Source of the DNA: Amborella trichopoda
Lineage: Eukaryota; Streptophyta; Magnoliopsida; Amborellales; Amborellaceae
DNA: 64,000 bases
Reading direction: 5' to 3'
Assembly: GCF_000471905.2 (NCBI RefSeq)
Contig: NW_006497610.1
Coordinates: 2,387,020-2,451,019, forward strand
In this document: positions 23,808 through 35,259 of the stretch, one piece after another
Layout of the letters: the number at the start of each line of letters is the position of its first letter
Position numbering within the stretch: the first letter of the stretch is position 1
The notes under the pieces: model-generated
What the model saw: the letters and a program-made list of their open reading frames with translations, nothing else
Told to the model about the DNA's origin: nothing
Databases searched by the model: none
Translations under genes and position numbers: made by a program

Positions 23808-24379
23808 ACCCCCAAATGATGCCCAAAAACAAAAGAAAAAAAAAGAACAAAAAAAGCACCACTCGCCCCCATCATTTGGCACCAAATCAATTCAAGCTTG
23901 GTGGTGGTGCTCCAGTTGTACAGGGCTAGTAGAACCAGGGTAATAGCTGCTCATTGGATTCGATTTGGGATGAGCTTGTTCAAGTTGGAGAGCAGCAAAC
24001 AGGTGGTTCAAATGCGAAGGTAAATTCCAACTCTCTCAAATTTGGGTACTTAAAGTTGATGCAAAGTTAAAGAGGCTCATTTGAAATGAACTGTGAGTGT
24101 GCTTTATTTCAGCAACAACATTGTCATTTAAATAATGATTATAGTACACTACACGGTATTGGGGGTTCATCAATCTGTCTTGAAATTGATTATTAGGCTA
24201 ATATGCTTGGTAAGTTTTCTTTAGAAATGTCCATGGTATAAACCAAGAGGACATATGGATACGTACTCCAGGAATGTTTATCTGATAAAATGATGTTCCA
24301 ATCATCCATTTTGACTTCAAGAGGGAAAAATCTAAAACTCAGTCTTGGTTCAAAACTCTCTAGACTTGTGAATCCCAGT

Positions 24380-24731
24380 CTGCTGGTTCGACTTTACCGA
24401 ATCCCATTGAGACTCTGAGAACAAAAAATTGTACAGAAATGTGTACTTGGGAAAGTCTCGTGGCATTTACATAGGATTGCTGGGGTCCGTAGCCATAGCC
24501 GGTTGTTATGTGAATGCTGAATGCTCAGAAAGAAGAAAAACTGGTATGTGAATGCCTGCTGGTTCGACTTTACCGAATCCCATTGAGACTCTGACAACAA
24601 AAAGTTGTACAGAAATGTGTACTTGGGCAAGTCTCGTGGCATTTACATAGGATTGCTGGGGTCCGTAGCCATAGCCGGGTTGTTATGTGAATGCTGAATG
24701 CTCAGCAAGAAGAAAAACTGGTATGTGAATG
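24380..24731. repeat. Recent 176-bp tandem duplication
   Basis: Units 24380-24555 and 24556-24731 both start CTGCTGGTTCGACTTTACCG and end AACTGGTATGTGAATG. They differ at only a few positions, so the duplication is young compared with the surrounding repeats. It has no coding meaning. Confidence 0.9.
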
Positions 24732-25368
24732 CTGAATGCTCCACTTTACGATTGGTAAGCACCTAGGAAGTTCAAAATAGGATATTTAAAGTTGGGATCG
24801 AACGAATTTTGGCGTTAGGATGGGTTTTGACTGACCTGCCACTTGTTATGGTGGGCCACATTGTTTTAAAATGCGGATTGGTCGAACCGATTATCAACAC
24901 GTTTTGAGTTGGCTGGCCGATTTTCAAAGGATCGTCTTCTGATAAAGAAATAAAAAAGAAGAAAAAAGAAAAATTGCTAAGAACTAGTGGGAACCGGGTC
25001 AAAACCAGTCTAAGACCCAGAGCTGGTTCGAGATGGCTAGGCTTTTTTAAAATGGTTGATCAGTTACTTCATTGGTGTTGTCCCAATTATAGGTTTAGAA
25101 ATGAATCAATCTATAGGAATGCAAATTGGGTTTTAAACTAAGCCAGAAAATGCATAAGGCCACATTGCATACAACTTTTTATCAAGGAACCATAAATCTA
25201 ATGGTTTATATAACCCAAAGTACCTTGCTGTAAAATTTTCGACAACTCTATGCATTCAAGATCATAAATCTCCTACTAGGATTAAAAAAATCAAAACCGA
25301 CATTAATCAAATCCACGCAAACCCCTTTTACTCCAAAGTTCTCGTTACTCATGCATGTATTTTCGGCA
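24732..25368. other. Degraded repeats, including a possible small hAT-like piece
   Basis: 24860-25050 begins CATTGTTTTAAAATGCGGAT, contains GGTCGAACCG and GGGAACCGGGTC, and ends CTTTTTTAAAATGGTTG, like the ends of the CAGTG hAT family at 33379. No target duplication was seen. Confidence 0.35.
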
Positions 25369-25369
25369 A

Positions 25370-25570
25370 TAAATGAACATAAATTAATAAAGGACTATTT
25401 ACTTTTAACACATGTTAAAGTCACTCTTGTCCATCTGATTTTAAGTCGGGTTGTTGCATGTGTCATTAGCTACACGCAAAGCTCCAAAAAATTATCTCAA
25501 ATTTTGTGTCACACCTCAAGCCATTCGATTTGACATCTAATGGTTAGTAGCAATTGTGACATCCTTGCAT
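25370..25570. repeat. Repeat family B (MITE-like), degraded
   Basis: CTCAAGCCATTCGATTTGACATCTAATGG, then AATTGTGACATCCTTGCATAC, matches blocks at 27660-27725 and 55440-55505. The ends are uncertain. Confidence 0.45.
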
Positions 25571-25686
25571 ACAATCTGAATTAATTTCTAACTCGATTGT
25601 TTTGGTGTGACTTGGCAATGCCATAGGATTGGTTTGTCAAGAGAGAAACATCCAAAGTGGGCTCACCAAATGGTCAATGAGATAGG

Positions 25687-27270
25687 TGTTAGGAACTGTA
25701 TATTTGTATATTTGGGCCTTTGGCCCCGATGGAAAATTATTTCATAATACTGCAGAGAACTCTCTCTTTATTGATTAATCAAGAATATATAAGATCCCGT
25801 ATAAATATACGATCAGTAACAATTAAAGATAAATACCAACAGTTATAGATAACTACTAACTAATTATATCTTAATCAAGAGACACCTAAGAGATATATAT
25901 CCATGCATGTACATATCTCAATATGTATTCATAATGATGAATATCAATATAGATATGCATACGCTAATACTCAAACTCAAGATGTTTTTATACAAAGCAG
26001 TTGAAGTTTGAACAATGAGTTGGATATTTAAGTCTTCACGTGCATGACGTGATCAATAGAAGCAGTGGTCTCTTGTTTGAAGAAGAAGCATAGATGAAGC
26101 AGTGGTCTCTTGCTTGAAGAAGAAGCACAGATGAAGCAGTGGTCTCTTGCTTGAAGAAGAAGCACAGAGGAAACAGTTGTCTCTTGGAAGAGCCAACATA
26201 ACTCGGTAAGGATCCAAGACAGATTCAGCAACTCGCAGTCCATAACACAGGCCAAAACAAAAACAAAGGCTGCTTTGCATAGAGTCTTGAAGGATTTGGC
26301 TGAGAGTCGAAGAATAACTCGGCAGAGAGTCGAAGGACTTGGTAGAGAGTGCAGATCGGTTGTTTTTAGAGGCCAGTGCAGATCGGTCATTTTTAGAGGT
26401 GGATGATGACTGAGAGCAGCAAACGCCTCTGCAGCCACCTAAGAATTCACGCAGCTGCTTTGACGAAGATGCACACAAACTGGTACAACAGTTTATTGAT
26501 GGAGATTGTCAATAGAAAGCTTTTGTTGAGAAACACACAAATAGTTTTGAACTGCATGGAGATTTGCTTGCAAAAAATAATTGATGGAGATTTGCTCGCA
26601 AAAAATTAGGTGCGTGCTATTGAATGGCTTGCCAAGCCCAAAAGGATGATAGAAAGGCTCAAGTGGCACGAAGTATCTTGATATTGTTTTTTCCAGGGGC
26701 AGAGTTTGATATGAAGAAAAAGGTGTAGCTGTCGAAGAAATAATAAAAAAAAAGAGACCCAACTTCTCGAGATCCTTTGTAGAGAGAGAAACTAGGTGTT
26801 TTATAGAAGAAAACAAAGAAATACAAGGCCCAAAGAAGATCACAGAAGGCTCAAAGAGATCCTTTCTAGAGAGAGAAACTAGGCATCTTATAGAAGAAGA
26901 AAACAAAGAAATACAAAGCCCAAAGAAGATCGCAGAAGACCCAAAGAAGATCGCAGAGAATCTTGCTTTGATACCGTGTTAGAAACTTCTAACAGTATTT
27001 CTATATATTTGGGTTTTAAGCCCCCATGGAAGATCATTTCAGAATACTTATTGATTGATCATTATTGATTGATCAAGAATATATAAGACCCGTATAAATA
27101 TACGGCATTTAATCATTAAAGATAATACCAACGATTATGGTTAACTACTAACTAATCAAATCATAATCAAGAGACACCTAAGAGATATATACCCATATAT
27201 ATGCTTATCTCAATATGTATTCATAATGATGTATATCAAGATAGAAATTATAGATATACATATGCTAATA
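25687..27270 (-). mobile_element. Fossil LTR element (Copia-like ends, non-autonomous)
   Basis: LTRs lie at 25687-25969 and 26977-27270, each TGTTAG...CTAATA on the plus strand. The primer site GGTATCAAAGC reads on the minus strand at 26965-26975, so the element is minus-oriented. The 5-bp duplication is ATAGG / AGAGG. The interior (about 1 kb) has no gag or pol and holds two tandem arrays: units of about 40 bp at 26058-26180 and about 95 bp at 26765-26955. Structurally whole in its ends but coding-incapable. The LTRs have diverged considerably, so it is old. Confidence 0.82.
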
Positions 27271-27539
27271 AGAGGGACTTGCTGTAAAAGCAAATCGAAG
27301 GCAAATCTGGAGAGAAAAATACTATAGAAAGGAAATAACAATTAGGAGTAGTGTTGTCAAATATCCGGTTACCGTTGTAGGGCTCTCATAGAGTGAGAGG
27401 CATGTCCCAACTATCTCACATGTCTAAAACTCTTTCCTTTGAAAATACATTGGGCCCAAATATTTTAGAAACATTGATTCCTCGAGCATTACCCCACTTG
27501 GTTCAAAATATTTATAAAAACAACCATACAAATTTTTTT

Positions 27540-28013
27540 AAAAAGAAGTATATACAATGAAACTTTATCTTTAGTACAAGGTGGTCACAATAAATCTCGG
27601 TCATTAGCTGTGAAATGAAATGGTTGCATTTATTTCATTGACCATGCTCAAACTTTAAAAGAAATATTTTCGAATTGTGACACTCTCAAGCTATCAGATT
27701 TCACATCGGATGGTTGTAAGAATATAAAAATAAAGATGTATGAATATGAAAAAAATAAAAATTTTGATTCCCAAAAATAGTGCATCTTGCAACACATTAT
27801 CTAGACCGCCCATTTTCAAGATTTTCATACGTTTATAGATCTACTTGATTTTGACTTTTTTTGGAGTTTAAAATTTTATAATTAGAGATAATTTTTTTTA
27901 AAAAAATGATCTTAAAAACTTTGTACACCAAAATTACATCTTATGATAAGATTTGGAGGTGCGCTTTAATTGGATTGTTTAGAGTGCCAACCTTATAGAA
28001 ACCACACACCCTA
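27540..28013. repeat. Family B fragment followed by family A MITE fragment
   Basis: 27555-27725 matches family B (GTACAAGGTGGTCACAAT; ATCAGATTTCACATCGGATGG). From 27725 the sequence is family A interior, running to the family A end at 28013 (TTATAGAAACCACACACCCT). The joint suggests that one inserted into the other. Confidence 0.5.
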
Positions 28014-28109
28014 TAAATATCCCCTAAAATCCTTTATTACTTCAATTCTCCTTGAAGTGTCCAAAATTAACTCTTTAATCAGTATTCTATTGGACGACTC
28101 AAGCCGAGT

Positions 28110-28185
28110 ACTGTCCGATATTCTTTTTTCATTTCTTTGAATGTTACTCGGCCCTAGTCCGATATTCTTTTTTCATTTCTTTGAA
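28110..28185. repeat. 38-bp tandem duplication
   Basis: GTCCGATATTCTTTTTTCAT, followed by TTCTTTGAAT, occurs twice in succession. Confidence 0.75.
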
Positions 28186-28474
28186 TTTTGAGGAACAAAC
28201 TAAACTGTTCTTTCCTAACAAAAAAAAATGGACATGTAATAAAAGGGTTAAAGAGTAATGAATATTTAGGAAGAAATCCAACATGCAACTCATCCTCATT
28301 CAAAGTCACATGCCAAGGAATGTCCATTTTCCGGCCCCTTTTTTAATGGAAATTTTTAGGGTTTTACTTTTATTTTTTATACAAGCTGTCATAAAGCTTT
28401 TAATGGCCACATAAACCCAACAATGTTAACAACGTCCTATCTCTAAACACTCAAAAATTCACCCACAAACAAAA

Positions 28475-28660
28475 AAAAAAAACGCAATGTTAGATGCACT
28501 ATTTTCTGGACTTGAAATCTAGTTTTCTCGTGTCCATACATCTTAAAGGTCAAGATGATTGATTTGAGGATTTTTGGGTATCAAGACAATCCCTTCGAAT
28601 ATTTGAGGTGCACCTTGGATTGTTTGAGGGCTCACCCTTATATAAACTTTTTCCAAAAAC
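28475..28660. repeat. MITE family A, right-half fragment
   Basis: It has the family A blocks TGCACTATTTTCTGGACTTG and GTCCATACATCTTAAAGGTC and the end TTGAGGTGCACC..TTGGATTG..TATATAAAC. The left half is absent. Confidence 0.55.
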
Positions 28661-28669
28661 CTTTTCTGA

Positions 28670-29284
28670 AAAAAAGAAAAGTAGTGATTTGATAAAATTT
28701 CAGTTCAAAAGATTTCCTACTCCCAATGGAGCATACTATCTATTTATTCTATGAGGCAAAAGTTACACTAATGTCTTTTAGATTCCAAATTTTAGAGATG
28801 TCGTGTCTTAACCCAACAACCAACTCAAAGGGAAAAAAAAAAAAACTTTCACTCTTTATGCGCCTCAAAAAAAGCATCCGAAGATTGTAGTGAACATTCG
28901 ATGTTTGGAGGGAATGATTCAAATGTTCACAGGCTCAAAAAACTAATTTTCGTTTTCTTAATTTAGTTAAGTCTTGAGATTTCAATGAAAAAACACCAAA
29001 AATTGGCCAAATAAGTGTTTTACATGAGGGAATAAATATATATTTTGCTCCCGAGGGAGCATGGTATACAAGGTCTCGTAAGATTATGACCAACTAGCCG
29101 TGGATCCTGAGCTAACCAGTTTTACCATGTGTGATTTTTTATTATTGAAAGGAAAATATTTTGAAAGGCTTGCAACCCTATCAAAACAAGTAAAGCCTCA
29201 CATCAAAATTTATTGAAAATAGTCAGTTATGGTGTCGGGAAACTTTTAGTCCATCATCTTGGCCTTGACCATCATAGTTGTAAA
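28670..29284. other. AT-rich spacer, nothing recognised
   Basis: No gene or clear repeat ends. Confidence 0.4.
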
Positions 29285-29555
29285 CAAAAATTAGGATTTC
29301 ATGCTAAAAAAAAAAAGAGTGTATATTGTAACACATTATCTCGACCATCCATTTTGCCCTAAAAATAACTATTCTAAAGTTTGTAAGATCTGTAATTTTT
29401 TTTAGCTTCAAATTTCATTTCATTGTTAGCATCGAAAATTGATTTTAGAGCCACCATGGATATTTCCGAAACCCAAAGTGCTCTCCGAGGGAGGATTCGA
29501 AGTGAGGCCTTCCTTTGTTTTTTAGAGCCTAGGCCTTATAGGAACTGCATCCTTA
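29285..29555. repeat. MITE family A, strongly degraded
   Basis: GTAACACATTATCTCGACCAT, then TTAGAGCCTAGGCCTTATAGGAACTGCATCC at the right end, match family A. Other parts are diverged. Confidence 0.4.
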
Positions 29556-30600
29556 TTTGAAATTTATAATTTGAAGGGATATTCTCTTATGCTCTATTAA
29601 CTTGTTTTAACAGTCTGATTTTTTACTATTTAAATTTTATTGTTGAAGGTATATTCTCTTGTGCTATGTGAAAAGTATAAACAGATTCCATAGATGCTCT
29701 CAACATAAGGATTATAAATAAGATGGGGTTTGTATAAGGTGTCCATCTTATATTCTATAAATAAGCAGCACTCTTAAATTTTACTAGGAGATGTAGGTCC
29801 GGTATTGCCATGGGTGCAATATATATTCCTATCATGGATTTTATCAATGATTTAAAAAGCAGATCAATGGTTAGGATTGGGCATCGATAAAACCGGTCTA
29901 GACTGGTGAATGGGCAGTCCGGATTGTTGTTTTACTAATAGTGAACTGACGAAAAAACAGTGAACCAGCCAAAAACCGGTCTGAATCGATGAATAAGTGT
30001 TTCTACCGTAGCAAAATGATATTTTTACTGTAGTAAATCGCCGGTTCTCTTTTAGACCTAAGTAATTTCCTATATATTCACAAAATCGGCATGGGGTGAC
30101 CAATTACCAGGTCAGACAGACAGGGAGCCCAAAAGAGGGCAAGTATAGAGAGAATGTTGCCACCTAACAAAAATACATAACAGAAAAGAGAGAAATAAAG
30201 CATTCTGATCTGGCTACTTGACTAGAGTTAAATACAAAACAATGTAACACAAAAAGTATTAGAGAAATAGGATGTATAAGGCGAGCATGATAACTTAGAA
30301 ACCTAGCATCATTAGCACGCCCCAATTGCCTAATTCCACCAGAAAAATGATATTGATGTTGTCAAAACACATTTTCGAATATATTGACAATCTAAATCCA
30401 TCGCATAAATAAATTAATGAGAGGAGGGGGAGCAACGGTATCTAAATGTTGCCATGTCGCAACACCTGATGACGTGGAAGCCTTCGTCACTCTGTAGCAA
30501 TTGACACGTTTCTCAATATTAACATGTGTCGGAGCCAAGGAGGATTACACGCATGAAACGTGTCGCTCCTTCCCTCTCCTAACATATATTGCGGCCTTAC
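29556..30600. other. Upstream region of the small three-exon gene
   Basis: 29868-30105 has several ACCGGTCTAGACTGG and AAAACCGGTCTGAA-like motifs and may be a degraded hAT piece. From about 30420 the sequence is GC-richer and appears unique, as expected for a promoter. Confidence 0.4.
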
Positions 30601-30603
30601 CGA

Positions 30604-30632
30604 ATGTATATATATAGAGAGAGAGAGAGAGA
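30604..30632 (+). promoter_or_regulatory. TATA and (GA)n core promoter of the small gene
   Basis: TGTATATATATAGAGAGAGA begins at 30605, about 55 bp before the ATG at 30662. This implies a very short 5' UTR or a start site just after the GA run. Seen: motif and distance. Inferred: promoter function. Confidence 0.45.
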
Positions 30633-30661
30633 GAATTTGAAAAGTGAAGCGAGTGTGAGGT

Positions 30662-32603
30662 ATGGAGGCAACTAAAGAATCACTTGTCTCTAGACTTGAT
30701 CGTCTTGATATTTTGGTAACCATCCCTCCTTCCTCTCTCTTTGTCTTTCAGTGTTATCTTACTATATATATGAATTGCTCTTGATTTTTCATATTCTATG
30801 CTGTCATATTTCTCCATCTTATTACATAATGAATAAAAATTTATATAAGTGTGAGGCTCTAAACAAACAAATTTAGTTGAATCTCGAAAATTTCATCACA
30901 AGGGCTTGTTTTGATTCTTCAATATCATCTTGATCTCATGATGTATGGTCATGATAAAAAAATGGATTTTAAGTTTTAGAAATAATGCAGTTTTGGACCG
31001 TTAATTTTCAAGTTTTTATAAATATATTCCATCTATATTATTTTTGAAGTTTTAAATTTTATAGTTAAAAAAATTAAAATACATTTTATGGTATAACAAA
31101 GATTTTCAGTATTCTATTCATGGGTGTGTTTTACTTCGATTGTTTAGAACATCGGCTCCATACAAACCGCACCCATATATATAATTCGTCCTTTTGGGCT
31201 TTGACCTTTTATATTCTATACTATTATAGCGCTAGAACATTATATGGTGTAGCCATAGTTATCATGGTCGGCCTAGCTAGGCGAATTAGTTTGGTCTGCC
31301 GATTGGTGGTTGATATTTGTTTTTTTTTTTTAACAATAGAAGAAATCAGTAGTTTGTTTTTATTAAAAAAAAAAAACAAGTAATCAATAAAAATATTGTT
31401 CGAGTGCTTCTAGCCCACGAGTTAAAGTTCTTTTAAACTATTAGAGTAGCCTAATAACATTTGGTTATTGTTTTGTACTGTTTCTCCTAGTTTTAAATTA
31501 GGGTTCTGAGAATTTTTTTTGTACATGGGTTTACAATTATTTTTAGCGATTGGATCTAAAATCTAATAGATAAAAGTGTTTTACAACATAAGAAATTTTG
31601 TTTTGAACTATGTGCCTAAATCATGACATATCCTCAATCACCCAATTTCAAATATAACCATCAATTATGATGGTAACCTTGTATCAAAAAGTATATGGTC
31701 TCTATATTTTTTTAAAAAATATTATTTTATATTTTTTATTTAAATTTGAAAAGCACTATTTGGTCAGTAGGAATATTATTTTTGATAGAAAGAGGTGCAA
31801 ATTCCAAATCGAGAATAGACTCGACTGGAAAGTTAAAAAAGAAAACTTCCTTGAACTTCCTAACCTACTTAAAGCCATCTGACGGCCTGTTTGTAATAAA
31901 GATGAATCATATATAATCCCTTTCAAATCAAATAATCAAAATATTTTGGATCAGGCCTTTTACTGGTTTTGGTTTGTGTTGATGACACTCTGAGTTTAAC
32001 AATACACCCATTACTCTCTCTCGAGTATTTAAGCTTGTAATCTTTAAGTTGATTGCTCTAATTGCATGTAACCAGCAACTGTTGATTTTTCTTTCCGATT
32101 TTCCATGTTTTGTTGGTGAAGATAAGCTATTTAGAAGAATTGAAGGGGAGCGAATCGGGGAAAAGCTCTTGCGTCTCAACTTCCCGTAGCGGCACCACCA
32201 GCAATGGGCATTCGACATCGGTGGGATCATCTCCTCCAATTCTAGAGAAGCGATGCCGGCCCCTCGACACCGTCTCGGTCGAGACACAGGTGAAAGGCAC
32301 GCTAGTCGATCGCCTCGTCCTCGTCGAGGGCAGGGTGCTCCAGGTTATTTATTTATTTTTTCTGGATGAGCCGAAAACGCAAGCCCTGTTTGGCTTTTTA
32401 TGTTTATATCTGTTAAGAGTTAGGAAGAGAACTAACGAGTGTGAATGGTTTTCCAAAAGCTGGGTTTGCAGTTGGAGAAATGGATAGAAGATGAAAGGAA
32501 GGAAAAGGAAGAAGAGAGAGGAAGAGGAAGGAGGCCTCCAAAGCGTGGGTTGAAGAGATTCGTAGAGGGTTGCATTGGTGTGAAAGCGAAGAGCAGGGAC
32601 TGA
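30662..32603 (+). CDS. Small plant protein of unknown function, three exons
   Basis: Exons 30662-30715, 32122-32343 and 32472-32603 join in phase 0 at TTTTG|GTAACC, GAAG|ATAAGC, CTCCAG|GTTATT and TTGCAG|TTGGAG to give 135 aa. MEATKESLVSRLDRLDIL and ISYLEELKG form a short helical start. Residues 33-55 are Ser-rich. The core (59-92) is LEKRCRPLDT..VETQVKGTLVDRL.LVEGRVLQ. A very charged stretch follows (EDERKEKEEERGRGRR), then a basic end, GLKRFVEGCIGVKAKSRD. The layout, with an ET..KGTL..RL.HLE.RVL core and a GLK.LVK.C tail, resembles a family of uncharacterised plant proteins I recall, but no function can be given. A helical pair and basic tail suggest a protein- or nucleic-acid-binding adaptor (inference). 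Intron 1 holds a MITE. Confidence 0.72.
30838..31178. repeat. MITE family A in intron 1 of the small gene
   Basis: The left end, TTATATAAGTGTGAGGCTCT then AAAC, and the right end, TTAGAACATCGGCTCCATAC then AAACCGCACCC, pair as inverted termini. The interior matches family A (TTTTAAATTTTATAGTTAAA). It lies within 30716-32121. Confidence 0.65.
31200..32121. other. Rest of intron 1 of the small gene
   Basis: AT-rich with a T-run at 31318-31332 and an A-run near 31365. No element recognised. Confidence 0.45.
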
Positions 32604-33269
32604 GCTGCCTCACTGTATATTAAGTGTGCTGTGCTGTGCTGTGCTGCTGCTTGTAAAATGTACATATCCATAAACAACAGCGTGCTTCCTCATCATAAAA
32701 ACAATTTCTCTTCGGTTTCCCAGAGAGAAGATTATGCGTTCGGACCGCTGGATTTTATATAAACTTTTAGGAATTCATTATTTAAGTCGACCTGATTATA
32801 AATATAAAACAAAAAATAAATTGCAACTTCAAAATATGTTTTCTTTTTAATGTTTTTGGCACCCTTCATATCTGATTCAACCTTTTGTGCTGTGCTTTAT
32901 ACGTCGTCTCCATATTCGATTTCACATCACATCGGTTGTAAGTAATTGTGGCTTTTCTATATCAGAAGTAAATTATACGATCCCTATTTTTACTGTACTG
33001 GTAATTTATGGAGCTTGGGTCGCCGTAGACTCTTTATCTATGAGCAATTTCAAAGATTGAACTTCTGAATTTTGGTATATAAAGGTGTGTGGATCATGGG
33101 CGAACCGTCTCTTGTACAACGCTCCTGATACACGCTCAACAACGATCATAGAGAAGCCTTTAAGAAACACTGAAACGGGTTTAATGATGCAGAGCACAGT
33201 ACTGATTTAAAACCCTTTCCAAATCATTACAGAATAAAACCCGCATAGGTAAGCATTGTACTTTGCCGG
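32604..33269. other. Downstream of the small gene
   Basis: The 3' UTR probably includes the (TGCTG)n-like GTGCTGTGCTGTGCTGTGCT at about 32628. A half-copy of family B (TTCACATCACATCGGTTGTAAG) lies at about 32920. No gene. Confidence 0.4.
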
Positions 33270-33378
33270 GGTGCTCATAGGATAAGTATAGTTGAGATCA
33301 TGTTGAGATGAGTCACAAGACAAAGAGGGATATAAATTGAATAAAGATGTTGAGAAGAATGAGATCAATTGAATAAAG

Positions 33379-35068
33379 CAGCGTTTAAAAAATCGTCGAG
33401 TCGAACCGGACTCGCTCGGTTCGACTTGGATTTCACGAAAATGGATCGGATCGTTTCAAAAATCGGGAATCGTCCGGTTCTAGAGAGAACCGGACGATTT
33501 TGCACAGTGACTCGCCGATTCACTGTGCGGAATCGGCGAGTCCGTGAAGAATACGGGTTGCACAGTGTTCTTTACGGATTCTTTCAAATTTGTCATTTTT
33601 TTATCATTTTTTTTGTTTTTTTGGCATGTGATCTGAGTTGCAGGCTTTAAACAGCTTTATTTAGCTTTTTCAAGAATTAAATGGTGGAAAAATTGGTTGT
33701 TTTTGGATCACGAAAATTTCAGGGTTTAGGGTTTCCGCCTTTTCTGAAATTTCATGCCAAATAGGGCATGAATCTTTCAAAATTTGTAGGCATTTTGATC
33801 TTAAAGCTGTGAATCAAAACCTTTTGTTATTAATTTGTGATAATCGTTGAGAAAAACAGAGTTTTTTGGAGATTGAAAGCTTCGGTTCACAAAAACATGT
33901 AAGAACTTTGGGTTTTTTTTTTTTTCCGCCATTTGATTTATTTCACGGCATATTTTGAACAAAATGAGTTCAATAATTAGGGTTTTTAATCTTTATTGTG
34001 TCTAGTATGATTTAAAATTTTCAATTTTACGTAATCTAGTCAATTACAGCAAGAAATTTGATATGAACAGTGAGATGTTTGCGGAACCAAATTCCGCTGT
34101 TTTTTTTTTTTTTTCTACCTTTTGATTTTGTTTTCATGATATATTAGAAATAATCTGTTAAAAATTTAGGTTTTTGATTCCTTATATTGTTGTTTATCAG
34201 AAAATATACTCAATTGGATGTAATTTATTCACTTAGAGGTGAATTTTTGAGTTAAAATCGCTTATGTAAAACGACTCTGTGAAGAACAATTTTTTTTTTT
34301 TTTTATTTAATTTTTTTTTTTGTAGCCCATAATAGAATTTTTTGTAATCCATGATCGAATTTTTTGTAATCCATGATCGAAATGTTTGTTTTTTTTTCTT
34401 GTAATCTATGATCGAATTTTATTTTTTATTTTTTATTTTTGTAACCCATGATAGAATTTTATGTAATCCATGATCGTAATGTTTTGTAATCCATGATCGA
34501 AATGTTTNNNNNNNNNNNNNNNNNNNNATGTTTGTAATTGATATGTACGAAAATATTATTGTCCTTTTGCAATAACAAATAACAACGAATATGACTACAT
34601 GAACTACCGCAACATATTATCACTACATATGATGATTATTTTTCTTTTTGAACTGTCAGGTTAATTTAAACTTTTTACATTTTAATTTAGATCGTATGTT
34701 ACTAATTTTATGCTTTATTGTAGTCCATGTATGTTGATATACTTATTTCATGATAATTCTATGTTTATCCTTTTGTGTGATGTAAATTAAATGTTGAATG
34801 GCAGTTCATGCAGGGGAAGAACATATCAATATTCGCATATTCATTCAAAAACATGAAAATTCTTAATGGAGTTCCCTTTGAATTCCTAAAAAACAATATT
34901 TATAATGAATTTTAATAATTTTTTCGGATTTTTTGAAGCTTTATTTTGACCGATTCACTCGATTCCGATCCGGATCGCCGATTCGCCGATCCGGATAGCC
35001 GATTTGTCGATCCAGATCGGTTTTTGAAAAGCCCGATCAGGGTCACCGATCCGGTTTTTAAACCATTG
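33379..35068. mobile_element. Non-autonomous hAT element, CAGTG family, copy A
   Basis: The ends CAGCGTTTAAAAAATCG and (reversed) CAATGGTTTAAAAACCG form an imperfect terminal repeat. A perfect 8-bp duplication, GAATAAAG, flanks it (33371-33378, 35069-35076). The subterminal parts are rich in CGGTTCGA, ATCGGCGA and CGATCCGGATCGCCGATTCG. The 1690-bp interior is AT-rich without transposase, holds a GTAATCCATGATCGAA minisatellite at about 34322-34507, and is interrupted by a 20-N gap at 34508-34527. Confidence 0.9.
34508..34527. other. Assembly gap, 20 N
   Basis: Twenty N at the end of a GTAATCCATGATCGAA-type minisatellite. The true length of the array is therefore unknown. Confidence 1.
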
Positions 35069-35259
35069 GAATAAAGATATTCAGAAGAATGAGATCATGT
35101 TGAGATGAGTCAGGGATATAAATTGAATAAAGATATTTATAAGAATTTAAATGTGGTTTTAATAGGCTGATAGTGAAAATAGACTTGGATGGGTTGGATA
35201 TTTGTAGCACAAATCTATTTTAACAATTGTTATGAAATACGAGTTGATTTAAATAGAAG

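Noticed and set aside
26028-26478. Two overlapping minus-strand frames of 136 and 141 codons
   Set aside because: They read through the tandem arrays of a pol-less LTR fossil and resemble no protein.
33006-33197. 63-codon minus-strand frame
   Set aside because: Reads like a possible protein piece but is short, unrecognised and without exon borders.
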